This document shows positions 38,502 to 49,988 of a stretch of 64,000 bases of DNA, piece by piece. Below the pieces are notes generated by a model, which was given only the letters and a program-made list of their open reading frames with translations, searched no databases and was not told the origin of the DNA. The DNA comes from Rhabditoides inermis. Lineage: Eukaryota; Nematoda; Chromadorea; Rhabditida; Rhabditidae. Every line of letters starts with the position of its first letter. Position 1 is the first letter of the stretch. The stretch spans positions 124,001 to 188,000 of the forward strand of contig CAWZYM010000390.1 in assembly GCA_963966185.1 (NCBI GenBank). The letters are read 5' to 3'. The position numbers were made by a program, and so were the translations under genes.

Positions 38502-39557
38502 GTCGATTACGGGTTACGTGTGCGTTGTGTTGTATTGTTTTGGCTCCCGTCATCGTAATCCACATCTCATTCATTTTAATTCGAAAAGTTTCCGCCTCCT
38601 CTCCTCCTACTTTTTTCCTCTTCATAGGACAGCTTGAATCATTCGTCCTTCTGAATTACGGTAATTTGCTCTCTTCCCGCTTTGCTTCTGAACCCTGTGA
38701 GACAGATTGCGTGTTGCCTCGCCGCGTTTTTGCGATTGCTCTTTGGAACGTGCGACATATGTGGACGATGCAAATTAGACATATTGTATGCGGTGCTTCC
38801 TCGTCCCTGCAACTACGGCATGTATCACCTACCCAACCTCCGCCTCCTCTAATCAACACACTTGAATCGTAATGCTGGCATATAAAGACACCAACGACCT
38901 AAACATTTATCATTCCATTTCTCTTGCATCCCTCCTCCGAAATCTTCCTACTTCCTAGGTACTTTTATGGCATTATGGCATTATTTCAGTTGCAGTGCCG
39001 AGATAAGACAAAGCCAGTGGATGATCTGCGAATGGCAAGAAGTGCTGACTGTAGATGAGAGCTGAGGCGAGTGGGGTGATTGGAAGCACTTTGAGTGCGT
39101 ATCTCCTTCCCGCATCTACCTTTCTTGATCATTCCGGATGTGAAGTCACGTGCTAGTTGAGGTGTCTATATTAGGCCCTCTATCGTCCCTTCTCATGACA
39201 CAACTCATTACAGCGCTTCACCTTCAAATAGTTCTCTCTCCCTTTTCATGTTTTTTTGTTACGTGTTCGACGCTTTTGTGGTTGTCTCCCTCTCTTTTTC
39301 TTCTATTGTACTCGTAACGCACTCCTCTGTGTCAGTACAATATAATATAATATATAAATCTGCCTCGCATCATGAAAAATCATAATTCCGACGTCGTCGT
39401 CTTTTTTTTGCGTAGCTGTGGCTGTGGGCTCACTCACTCACTCAGGTATGGCTGGTATCTGATGTCACCTCGGCCCGCATTCCCCCCTTCCACACTCGCG
39501 TCTCGTGTTCTCTCAACGTGTCACATCTTTCTCATGATTCCTTCTCTCACCTTTCAG
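36560..39557. other. Three-kilobase intergenic region with several microsatellites
   Basis: It contains the receptor 3' UTR with an AATAAA at 36939-36944, a long CT tract at 36797-36851, GA-rich sequence at 37760-37830, a TTCC run at 38132-38156 leading into CT at 38157-38198, and another CT run at 38449-38494. Frames of 80-216 codons here are largely Ser/Leu runs from translated CT repeats and show no domain. The end holds the upstream region of the sulfatase gene, with an AT-rich TATAATATAATATATAAA stretch at about 39340-39358. Confidence 0.65.
36797..36851. repeat. (CT)n microsatellite
   Basis: At about 55 bp this is the longest uninterrupted CT run in the window. It lies in the receptor 3' UTR, about 90 bp before its AATAAA. 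Confidence 0.95.
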
Positions 39558-40713
39558 ATGATTGGGGTGTGCGTTCTGGCCTGTTTGGCGTCCGCCGCAG
39601 CCGAGATCTGCCTCAATCCACCCTCCCCACAACACCCAAACATAGTGGTGCTCATGATAGACGATCTAGGTGAGACAACACTCTCCGCACATTAGCTTCA
39701 AACCTCTGCATACGTGACAAACTCTCGACATTTGTAATAGGCATGCCGAACCGATGGGTGCTAATTGGGTAATCCGTTCAGGCTACGGTGACATCTCCTC
39801 ATATGGCCATCCCTCACAGGAGCAGAATGAGGTGGGTGAGAATGAGAGGGGAGAAAAAAGACGAGGAGGTATTTGCAGTTGGATATGATGGTTCGCGAGG
39901 GCACTCGCTTCACGCAGGCCTACTCTGCAGACAGTATGTGCTCGCCCAGTAGAGCCGCCTTCATGACAGGTACACCCTCACTAGCACTTTATCAAGTAAT
40001 ACTCGGATACGAATAGGTATTTGTACGCTCGCGCTTTTCTGATGACTACTGTAGCATGCAGTTGCAGAGTGCACTCTATACAACACTCTTATTATGGAAA
40101 TGCCAAGGGATGTCCTTTCTGGTTGCGTCGACCCGATTGGTCCTCTCGAATCTGTGTTGACGATGCGCGCACACACACATTGGGTGGTCTCACTCGTTCT
40201 CTCTTTATCATAAGACGTGATTTAATTACAATTACCCCACGCGAGCCCACGGTCCATATTCTGAGAACACCCATACATGCAAATCACAGGGGGCAGTCTC
40301 TTCTCTGCAACCCGCAACATTACACGTTCGTATATGGCTCTTGATGTTCGTGTTTTTGAGGGAGCATGAGTTGAGCTAGAGCGTGGGAGCCGGGAGGACA
40401 AAGGGTGCGCGAGAAAAGAGCAGCGAGGTGAATTGGAGATGAGGTGCGCGCCTGGAATTCGACCTGCCTGCGAGTGACGCGCAAAGAACATGTACACATA
40501 CGCAACACTGCGCCCTTCGAATGCGACTTTCCATGTCAGACGCCTCTTCTCCCAACCAACGTGCAACCCACTCAATCACATACCACATGCCACATCATAC
40601 AGGATGTACTCACGAGTATACACTTACAAACACTCATACTCGTCATTAATCGACGCGCCTAAAGTGCGAGTGTAGGCGATCAGCTATTCTAGACTCGCCA
40701 GACATTTCCATCG

Positions 40714-40755
<42 letters not shown>

Positions 40756-43583
40756 TCGATTCTGTCCCTTCTTGCGCCTCCTACACCCTCTACTGACCTT
40801 TTCACCACCCATTCAATACATTGGGTTTCGAGTCAGTGCCAGCCCTTTCGAGCCCAGCCATAAGGGATACATATGAGATTACGGGTAAAGGAGCGAAGCG
40901 AAGAATGACGTGGATGTGGAGACCTTGTCTCGAATGGAAAGAGGGTGGTTGCAGGTCGGCTGCCGATCAGAGTGGGTGTGACAGGCGGGGCGAGGGTGTT
41001 CCTGCCACAAGACATCGGAGGACTGCCAGACAGGGAGAAGACTATGGCAGAGATGCTCAAAGACGGAGGTGGGGGACTGCAAGAAAGGGAAGAGAAACAC
41101 CTTTCAATACAGGCTACTCAACCGGAATGATCGGCAAGTGGCATTTGGGCATCAACAAACACAATCGGACCGACGGCTCGTATCTTCCATCCAGGTTTTC
41201 GTTCATTTGTTGATAATCCTCAAGTGACGACTGACTTGGCGATCTTTTGTCTTTCCGGTGGGATGGTGACATCGTTACATACTTGATGATGCAGTGAATA
41301 ATCTTCGTCACAACTGAGAATACCTTTCGTGTCGACTGCATGTTTTGTTGGAATGTGAATCTGAATAGGACTTTGATTTTCCGTATTCACACAGTTTTTT
41401 TTACGTCACCTAATCGTATTGGTCTACTCGGTACTGCACTACACATACACAACGTTTTCGAGAATGTAGTATGAAAATAGGAAGTAGCTGAAATAAGACG
41501 TCAATGACCATTTTGATTCACAATTTCCTTAGATTACCACAAATAATGCAAAAAAGCGAAATACAAAAGTGGGGGGAAACTGTGTTGAATGAACAGAATG
41601 AACCAATCTGTGTCAACAAACGAATTCAATACAACAATACAGATTCAAAAAAACAATGAAAACTCCGGAAAACGCCATCACACGAATTATTGAGAAATCA
41701 AACAACTACTTCAGGAGAGGCTTCGATTTCGTCGGAGTGAACATTCCATTTACAAACACGTGGGAGTGTGATACGACAGGGGTGAGTGAGGCTATCCACA
41801 AAGAGACCATAGCCATGGTCGTTCTTGCAGCAATACTACGCAGAAGGTCCCAACACAACGTTCTGTTTCCTGTACGATGGAGACGATCTCGTTCAGCAAC
41901 CCATCAAGTTCGAGAATCTGACTGAGGTAGAGAGAGGGAGACAGAGAGAGGAGGGGGGGGGGAGAGGGAGAGAGAGAGGAGAGGAAGCATGTGTTACTTG
42001 TAGGTGATGGTGAACGACTGGCGTCGTTTCCTTCGTCTCCGCATGGCCAAGGACCAGCACGAGCGCCCTTTCTTCTTCTACTTTTCCTTCCCCCACGTAC
42101 ACTCCACTCAGTTCGCTGGAGAGAAGTTCCTCGGACAGAGCGTCAGAGGTCAGCTATTCATAGGTTACGTGTATGTCACATCTTCTAAAAGCACACGCGC
42201 GGAAGTGACGTCATTTCATTGTCGATTTCTGTAATTCTATCTCGTGACGCAGACTGAGGGCTGGTGTGTGGGTTGTGAGCTGTGTCCTCCCCTCCCCTCT
42301 CCTCTCCCCACCCGCACGATTATCCATAATGAGAGTGTTGTGGTGGAGTGATGGTCGTGTGACGGACTTGGCGGGTGGTCTTCTATCGTGGTGCTGGTTG
42401 CAGGTCTGTTCGGGGACTCGATCAATGAGATGGCGTGGGCGGTGGGAGAGGTGCTGGAGAGTATCAAGCAGGCAGGCATAGCCGAGAACACACTCGTCCT
42501 CCTCATGTCAGACCACGGACCCCACGTCGAGTTGTGTCTCAACGGAGGCAGCACCGCGGGACTCAAGGGTACGCGAGAGAAGTGAACACAGCCAGGATAC
42601 GTGTGCATTCAGGCGGCAAGTCGAACAGTTTCGAGGGAGGATTCCGCATTCCTCTCATCGCCTGGCAGCCAGGCACAGTGCCCGCTGGAAGGGTGAGACA
42701 GGGAAGAGGATGTGATTTGTGAAGAGCGAATCTTGCAGATATCGAACCAAGTCGTGTCAGCACTCGATTTCTATCCCACCTTCAGACATCTCAAGCAATG
42801 TCCACTAGAGGTACAGTCCAGGGAATATTAAGTTCCGCCACCACTCCGCTCGGCCGTCATGCATTTGAAATTTGCGCGCGCGCGAAAGTTTGAATGTGAA
42901 TTTATTCGCGTGCTATCGCATGTCTATCGATTTTGCCGCCTCGCACTCTGCGCTCTCTGCGCTCTCTACTGGCGGCTGACTGATTTGCCCACCCACTGTA
43001 AGACGGTCGCGATGAAAAGATTACGGCAAGATAATGATGCTCTTTTTGCAGAGCGGTGAGCAGCTTCCTCTGGATGGCGTGAATATTTGGAAGGAGCTGA
43101 AGGGCGAGAACGAACAGGTACTGTATACTGTAGCCTAATCTATATCCGGTTTATCCATATGTCTGTTCCAGGATCTGTCAAAGCTGCGCCCGATAATCTA
43201 CTACTGCAACACTCATCTCATGGCTATGAGATTTGGAGACTACAAGGTAGAATCTTTTGTGCATCCACAATATCCCTCGTTCACTCCTGTACAGTTACAG
43301 TATACAAGTATACTCTTGCAGATCCACTACAAAACTTCTCCCATCTTTCTCAATGACTCCACAGAAGCCCGCATCAACGAATTCTGTCCCAATGGAAAGC
43401 CGTTAGACGATTGGTGAGATACTATAACTATTATTGTTTGAAGGTTCAAAAGTTTATTGCAGGTACGTGTCTCAGCGCTGTCCGGACAAACATCTAATCA
43501 CCCACAACCCGCCACTCATATTCGATTTGAAGAAGGATCCCTATGAGAAGTATCCACTCATCGAGAATCAGGCGTCCATAGAG

Positions 43584-43629
<46 letters not shown>

Positions 43630-44185
43630 CTCGTTTAGATCCGAGCGATCTCGGCAGCTATATTGTTCGAGCACCGCAACTCGATAGAGGAGGTGCCGCA
43701 ACAGCTCGGCAACTACTCACGCAGTGTAAGTGGGCGACTATTACAGTGAATTTGTAAATCAGTTATCGCGCGAGAGAGCACAGAGATGAGAGATATCATA
43801 TAAGTGCGAGAGTAGAGTGCCAGAGAGTGAGACGACGAAAGAGCCCGAATGAATGTATATGTATATGTATTTCAAATGCGGTAAAAAAAAATGCAACGTT
43901 CAAGATCAGTGCTTTATCTTTACTACTGTAGGAGCGGTGGGAGAAATGTCTTGGACTGTAATAATGGCGGGGATTTGCAGTTGTATTGCACTGTCAATAG
44001 TCAATTTCTTTGCAGGTAATACCGTGCTGCAATCCGCCGTTTTGCTATTGTGACAAACTACGTCGTCGTGAATTGATGGGTCATGTGAGTACAGCTGAAA
44101 TATTAATATGGCATAACTTACTTTCGTTTTTCAGAAGTTGCGAACAAACTACATTGTACTGACAGATATGCTGGAGGAGCTCTGA
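39558..44185 (+). CDS. Arylsulfatase (steryl/aryl sulfatase type)
   Basis: This is a secretory-pathway sulfatase that hydrolyses sulfate esters. The start [15 protein letters not shown] is a signal peptide immediately after a CTTTCAG acceptor. Eighteen exons join in phase. In order they carry [20 protein letters not shown] (metal-binding DD), then [18 protein letters not shown] with the CxPSR formylglycine site (Cys at about 39942), [14 protein letters not shown] (the second sulfatase signature with KWH), [29 protein letters not shown] (the metal-binding DH motif), [13 protein letters not shown] and [15 protein letters not shown]. The C-terminus is [10 protein letters not shown]. Key catalytic residues are all present, so it should be active. 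It resembles steryl-sulfatase-like arylsulfatases, but which nematode sul gene it matches is unclear. Introns of 985 nt (39970-40954) and 241 nt (42811-43051) stand out; the latter contains a repeat element. Confidence 0.93.
40718..40752. repeat. (CT)n microsatellite in a sulfatase intron
   Basis: A CT run of about 35 bp lies in the 985-nt third intron, which otherwise shows nothing coding. Confidence 0.95.
42812..43000. mobile_element. Dispersed repeat, copy 1, in a sulfatase intron
   Basis: This 189-bp sequence starts TACAGT and ends ACTGTA. It is clearly related to 56574-56775: both share the order AGTTCCRCCACYAC, GCATTTGAAA, a GCGCGCGCGAAA block, GCGTGCT, ATGTCTATCGATTTT, CTCGCACTC and CTGATTTGCCCACCCACTGTA. 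It lies in the 241-nt intron 42811-43051, and its first bases form the GTACAGT splice donor. Removing it leaves 52 nt. There is no coding capacity. Confidence 0.75.
43588..43625. repeat. (GA)n microsatellite in a sulfatase intron
   Basis: A GA run of about 38 bp fills most of the intron 43584-43638. Confidence 0.95.
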
Positions 44186-44655
44186 GATTTTCCTCTGAGC
44201 CCCGCCCTCTCTCGCTCCACCCCTGACTACTGGCTAGACTGTTCACTAGTTGCTTGCTTGAATTGATGATCTCATGTCATATGTCCATTTTCCATTGCTG
44301 CATTCGTCGCTGCTTGTATGTGTATTATTGCATGTTTTGGTGAGTGCTATTTCGTATAAAATGTTTCTGCGAGCATGTTTGTTGTTTGCAAATTAATTTG
44401 TTTAGTTTTTATTGGAAATAACGATAAATCAGTTACTGTTGTATTTACGTTATAGTTTCGTAGTTGAAAAAACGTCATTTTGATCAAAAGATGACTTACT
44501 TGCTACTTGTGATTGTAGAGTGAATCTTTGCATACGAGCATACGACACACTCCAAAACTGATTTTATATACAAAACACAACAATACAACTCAAGACACGT
44601 TGTAAGCAATGAAAGCAGAGATGTCGGAAGACAAGGAGAGAAGAAAGAAGATGAG

Positions 44656-46633
44656 GTCAAACATCGGTACATGCCACGAGGGCATCATATGATGGAGGTC
44701 CCTTCTTTCGAAGAGGAAAGCGGGACCGGGGGGAGTTGATCAGACACCGCGGCAGCGCGAACACTGGACAGTTCTCCAGGAAAGCTTCTTCCGGCAACTG
44801 AAACAATATGATATGCATTGAAGAATGTGCACCTTGTTCTTTTCTTCTTCTGAGAAAAGTGTGAGTCGCATGCTCTTTCTGCTGGTCGGAGGTGTGAGGT
44901 AGAGGGAGCGGTCCGACTCAGGAGGCAGCTCGCTGTCCAACGATGTGCCTCGCACAAAGATCTCAGCAAGCGTGGATGAGATTCAGTTTCCTAGTATTTC
45001 ACTCACCTTGCATGCCGGTTCCCTCACGACACAGGGTCTATCCGTGGAGAAGATGAGTGGTGGTACGGGCAGAGGAGGGGCACTCCTTGCCAACGGATTG
45101 CCATTGCAGTCGAAAGACGCGATGAAATTGCACTCATAGAGGGAAGCCGATGTCGTCGACTGCAAACACAAATACAAATCATACAGACGTACTCACGTAC
45201 TGTATAAACGAGCGTACACTAAGCTTTCTGATTCTAAGTGCTAAGTGCACCTCTTGATTTGCACTAATCATCATCATAAATCATCATCATCACCAGTGAC
45301 ACGACCTACCGTAGTAGGGGGTTTCGCAGCAGTGTACATCTTATCGGAGAACGAGAGAGCGAGGAGTGACCAGGCAGCGGGGGCGTGAGGGAACGCGCGC
45401 ACACACTCCTGGTTGAACAACACCTCAAACACACATTGACCTGCATGCTCTCTCCATCTATCTCCCACCTCCGCGAAACACTCTCCCAGCACGTGGAATA
45501 CCCTTCTGTCGAATCCGAGAGAGTGCAGTCGGGAGTGTAGCTGTCCAATGTACTGTGGGTCGAGTCTGCCCACTCCCGCCGGCGGCGGACGCGGATTCGT
45601 GTTCGATTCGAACATATAGTACACCACCTGAAACATTTGAATGTCGATTAGTCGAACAACAACAAGTGCGATACCCTGTCGACGAGTTCGACGAGTATGT
45701 GTGCATGGTCTCGCATCGTCGATATCGGTCGACCCACGCGACGACCTTCCATGCGATCCTGGAAAGGGAAACAAACATAAATAGGGTTGAAAGAATAGAA
45801 AAGACAATCTTACCTTGATGCAGGACACGAATGCGCACTTGTAGAAGAGAGGTTGGATGTCGGGCTCGCGTTCACACATCATCTAACAAGTACAAGATCA
45901 TAGCCAAATCATTTTTTTCTTAATATTTTTCTCCCATAATTGGTATGTGTAAACTGTAAACTCACGTGCAGCACCTTCTCCATTATGTGTATGTTCCCCC
46001 TTCCACTCGTTCGCGGCGCTTCGCTCATTCGCTTCCACGTCACCTTCAGAGCACGCTTCTCAAAAGAGACTCCTATTGTGATCTGCGTGAATGTGGACGT
46101 ACATGGTCGATTTTCATCTTGTTGGATAGGTACTCGACGAATGCGATGAGAGGCGCCTCGTCTATTCCACCCCACACAGTCTGGGGACGCTCCTTCTCGG
46201 GAGTGGGGGTGGGGGCTGGAAGGAGGGACTGAGAAGGGACGGCAGCAGAGGATGGAAAGGCGAACCGAGGGAGAGCAAGAGGCACCCGCACACACACACA
46301 CCACAACCTGACTGCCGACTATTCCGCGACTGCTGAGAGTTCTTTTTGCGCGCACACTTTGCTTCGCCTTGGAAATGGAGAGAGTGTATGGACTGGCTGC
46401 GTGACCCACCTTTCTGCACTTCCTCGTACGCTGTCCACTCTTCGTGCAGCTGCTGGATGATCTTCTTCCGCATGATCGCCTCCTTGATGCGCATCATTGT
46501 GAGGGGCGAGGTGGAGGAGAACGCCTGTAACTACAACATATACTATACACAGAGGGATCGCAACATGCAGAAGCCAAAGAATGTGGAGTGTGACGTGTGA
46601 AACAATCTCGGCGGCACACGACTGCGGATTCAT
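44656..46633 (-). CDS. Globin-domain protein with long N- and C-terminal extensions
   Basis: This is probably a nematode globin of the large, mostly neuronal glb family that binds haem. Exons are 46633-46604 (MNPQSCAAEI), 46524-46410, 46215-46103, 46082-45966, 45882-45814, 45758-45675, 45627-45310, about 45161-45007, about 44960-44832 and 44798-44656, giving about 420 residues. The globin fold starts near ALKVTWKRM (helix A Trp) and continues IQPLFYKCAF (CD1 Phe). It then has RDHAHILVELVDRVVYYM (a distal His candidate at E7) and YIGQLHSRLHSLGFD (a proximal His candidate at F8). The last parts are FHVLGECFAEVGDRW and AWSLLALSFSDKMY. The N-terminal approximately 90 residues and the C-terminal approximately 140 residues lie outside the fold. 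The call rests on the helix pattern and key residues, and the paralogue is unknown. Confidence 0.7.
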
Positions 46634-47859
46634 ATGCGGGAATGTGCGAGAGGGGAAAAAGCGCGAGCCGACGACAACGACGGACATAAAATGTGCGAAA
46701 ATGAGAGTGGCGGGCACGGGGGATTGAAGAGGGATCGGTGGATTAGAAGAGATAAGGAGATAGGAGAAAGTACACAAGGGCAACTCCAACCACTACCTAC
46801 ACACAACTAACCCACCGCCCGGCAGATGATTTGTTATTCATTTTCTCGTTTGCGAACAATAGACTAGTACTAGTACTTGCCGTTACTTGCTCATGCAGAG
46901 AATAGCGTACGGAGAAAAAAAAAACATGGCAAGTACAACAAAATGTGCTGTACAATCCACGAACGTGGTGACAGAGTGAATTGCGTTTTTGAGAAGAGAT
47001 GTGGGGGTTATGTGGTAGGTGGTAGGAGGAAGGGATTGCATGAGAGTGCATCCACGCGTGGCCAATCTCGGCACACATACACAGAGACGAGATCAATGCA
47101 ATCAGAAAGAAAGCGGAAGGCGAGTATTATATGTGCGAGGAGAAGAGTGGAGAACCGCACACCTACACCTACACTCAATCGCGGGCAGCGAACGATTAGG
47201 GAGTGGAGGAGAGAGAGGTATCCCTGTCACAGCCGGCAGCCGCTCCATTCACTCATGTTTTCCCCGCATGCCAACTCCAACACCACCCACATCCAAAATA
47301 GCCCTTTCCAGTAATTGTCAGATGTTTGATTTTCAAAACGAACACAACCACCGCTCATTGTTGGCGAGAATTGGGGATTTATTATGAGTATCTTTCTCTT
47401 CATTCGATCCACCTCATTGGACTTCATACTTCATGAAACACAGCCGCGGGAGACAGCCAGGAAATCAAAGACAGTAGCATCTAAAAAATTTAACAGAATC
47501 GTTCGATACTGAGACTGAAATATGATATCTATAGGTTTAGAAGAGATGGGACGTCGTATTACTGAACACTGCAGTGACCTACCCTATCCATGTATCTCTA
47601 ACTTAGCGATGTCACCTTTTGTCTCATGACCGTTATCACCTTGGTGAACGCTGTACCCATGCTTCCTACGCACTCAACCCCCTATGAATCAGTGAGTATT
47701 CTTGAATATTTATCGATGAATGAATGAGTAGCAGGCATGAGTATGAGCATGGGGGTCTGTATGTACAGTGTCGGATCAACCGAGGGGCGAGATCGGAGGT
47801 GGATAGACATGTTCACGGGCTAGCTACCAGTATAGAGTGGGCTCCTGTGGGGGAGTGCT
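46634..47859. other. Intergenic region, nothing recognised
   Basis: This is upstream DNA of the globin gene and downstream DNA of histone H1. Frames up to 156 codons overlap each other on both strands and show no domain, signal peptide or splice structure that I can support. Confidence 0.6.
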
Positions 47860-48522
47860 CTATGCCTTGGCGGCAGGCTTGGCGACCTTGGACTTCTTGG
47901 CAGCAGGCTTGGCCGCCTTCTTGGGGGACTTGGCCTTCTTGGCGATAGTCTTCTTGGGCTTGGCGGCGGCCTGCAAGTGCATGATCATCCCTGCTCTCGC
48001 CACTCTTCCCTCACTCTCCGCTCACCTTGTCCTTCTTGGGGGCGGCGGCCTTCTTGGTCGTCTTCTTGGCGGCCTTTTTCGGAGAAGCGGATCCGCTCTT
48101 CTTGGCGACCGGCTTCTTCTGCACCTTCTTGACGGCCTTCTTTTCCACCTTCTTCTCGGCGATCTTGAAGGATCCGGAGGCTCCGGTTCCCTTCACCTGG
48201 TTCAGAACCTTGGCCTCAACGCACTTCTTCAGAGCCTTGCGAAGAGACGCGCACACCTGCAAGCAAACCGTCACTCCACATCTCTCACCACCCACTCCCA
48301 TCCCTCGTCTCACGCCACCCTCTCTCCACTTACCTTGGCGGTGTTGTCTCCAACCTTGAAGTTTTTGGTGATGTAGTTCTGGATGGCGGAGCGGGAGGAG
48401 CCCTTCTTGTCAGCGAGTGCCTTGACGGCAGCCTTCACCATGTTCACGTAGGGCGGATGGGCGGCGGGCACCTTGGGGGCAGCGGACTTGGCCTTGGGGG
48501 CGGCGGCAGCAACAGCGGACAT
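47860..48522 (-). CDS. his-24: Linker histone H1 (HIS-24-like)
   Basis: This is a linker histone that binds nucleosome entry/exit DNA. Three exons: 48522-48334, 48256-48026 and 47970-47860. The Ala/Lys-rich head is followed by the winged-helix domain: AAHPPYVNMVKAAVKALAD, GSSRSAIQNYITKNFKVGDN, CASLRKALKKCVEAKVLNQV and GTGASGSFKIA. The tail is built of KKA/PKK repeats with the SPKKAAK motif and ends AKPAAKA, as in C. elegans HIS-24. Two introns and the apparent lack of a histone-type 3' stem-loop suggest a replacement, polyadenylated H1. A GTTGCAG acceptor three bases before the ATG suggests trans-splicing. No core histone genes are near. Confidence 0.93.
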
Positions 48523-49988
48523 TGTCTGCAACGGACAGGGTGAGCAACGAGGGGGGGGGAGACAACAACACACAAACAAGAGTGGGCGGGAATGAGTGAG
48601 CGTCCCTGTCCCCGCCCTTATATTTGGACGCCCCTGACCGTGGAGGGACGCGCGGAGGACGCGTGACCACCTGCTGAGAAGGAGGGACACAGGGTCAACC
48701 AGCCATCCAAGCCAAGCGAGACAGGCAATTAGAGGAGAGGAGACAATCAGTGTAGTTGAATACAAAAGCAAGCAAAACAGCCAACATTATATGCAACGAA
48801 CTGTTATAGGGAACTATATCAGAACCCATGTTCTGAAATAGTTTCTGTCTAATGAAATATATAGTTTTGTTGTAAAATGTTCTGAAATATTAAAGGAGAG
48901 GTGTACGGAATAACAACACAAGGTTTACATAATCAATGTTGATATGGTGATTAAATTGAAACAAAAATAAAAATTCTACTAATTAATATAAATGTAATAT
49001 AAAATGAAATAGCATCTTGAAAATCAGGCAATCGGCGCTTCCTTCGCGGTAAGGTACAAACTTGGCACGAGTTTCCAATGAAAATTTAGATACAAGCTTG
49101 GTCCCGCCACGGACCTAGAGACTTTTGTAAGAATCATTTTGGCGTGAGACATCAGCTGGTCATTTCATTTTTTCATTGCTTACTCCTCTCCTTTAATAGG
49201 AAAATTTAGGTAACATAATTAAATAGTAAATAGTGACAATGTAAGAGAAGAAATAGTGAGTGAGATGAAAAGAGTAAGTTGAAGGAAATCTAACGAAGAG
49301 GAGGCACACAATCACACGAATTGCTACACTATTAGATGAAACTGTATTTAATCTCAATTCTACGCACGCCTTCTTGTTCTTGATTTGAACTAAACATGAA
49401 CATGTTGCAATTTGCAAGTTGAATTTTTCAATGTCAGATTCTTTCAACGTCAAGACAGTAGAAAAGTATAAATGACTGCACAAAATATGTGTACTACAGC
49501 TACTTTTGGTAAAATGATGATAAAATTGGTCAATTGTGTGTCTTGCTCTCTATTAGGCTTTCCCATAATCCATCAATCTTCCATCGTCAGATCCGCATGT
49601 CGTTCTTGTAGAGATCCTATCGTTGACCTCACATGTGTGCGTACAGTACCTTCGAGGCGTCCTCTGTTTTGGCGCGAAAAAGAGGACGCGAGAGAATACT
49701 GCTGCCAGTGGATGCGCAATGGATGGATGCCTCTCTTCACATACGCTCCTAGGTCACTGTGACGCAATCCACTACCTCCTTCTACAAACAACTACACCTG
49801 TTCCTCTCATGCCCAAACACCTGCAACATTTATTCAAATACATATACATTATGCATTAACTATCGATACATAAATAACTAATATAACTATGTTATAGATG
49901 AACATAGATACTCAATAACAATAGTATAGTGATAGTCTCGTGAATAACATCATGACCATGAGTTCTGTCTGTGGTCCGTTATGTTTTT
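48523..49988. other. Intergenic region between H1 and the RING gene
   Basis: The AT-rich part holds an inverted-repeat element at 48890-49196. Frames up to 96 codons show no recognisable protein. The right part is the 3' flank of the RING gene. Confidence 0.6.
48890..49196. mobile_element. TTAA-flanked inverted-repeat element (MITE)
   Basis: The left end reads TTAAAGGAGAGGTGTA. The right end is the inverted copy TACTCCTCTCCTTTAA, with one mismatch. It spans 307 bp. Target site and inner AGG match the nidogen-intron element, but the next bases differ, so it is a related or separate TTAA family. It is non-coding. Confidence 0.65.

Noticed and set aside
38222..38872. A 216-codon plus-strand frame as a secreted or membrane protein
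   Set aside because: Most of its hydrophobic or Ser/Leu character comes from translated CT repeats; no family signature.
47700..47859. A histone-type 3' stem-loop after H1
   Set aside because: I looked for the conserved histone hairpin downstream of the stop codon and found none.
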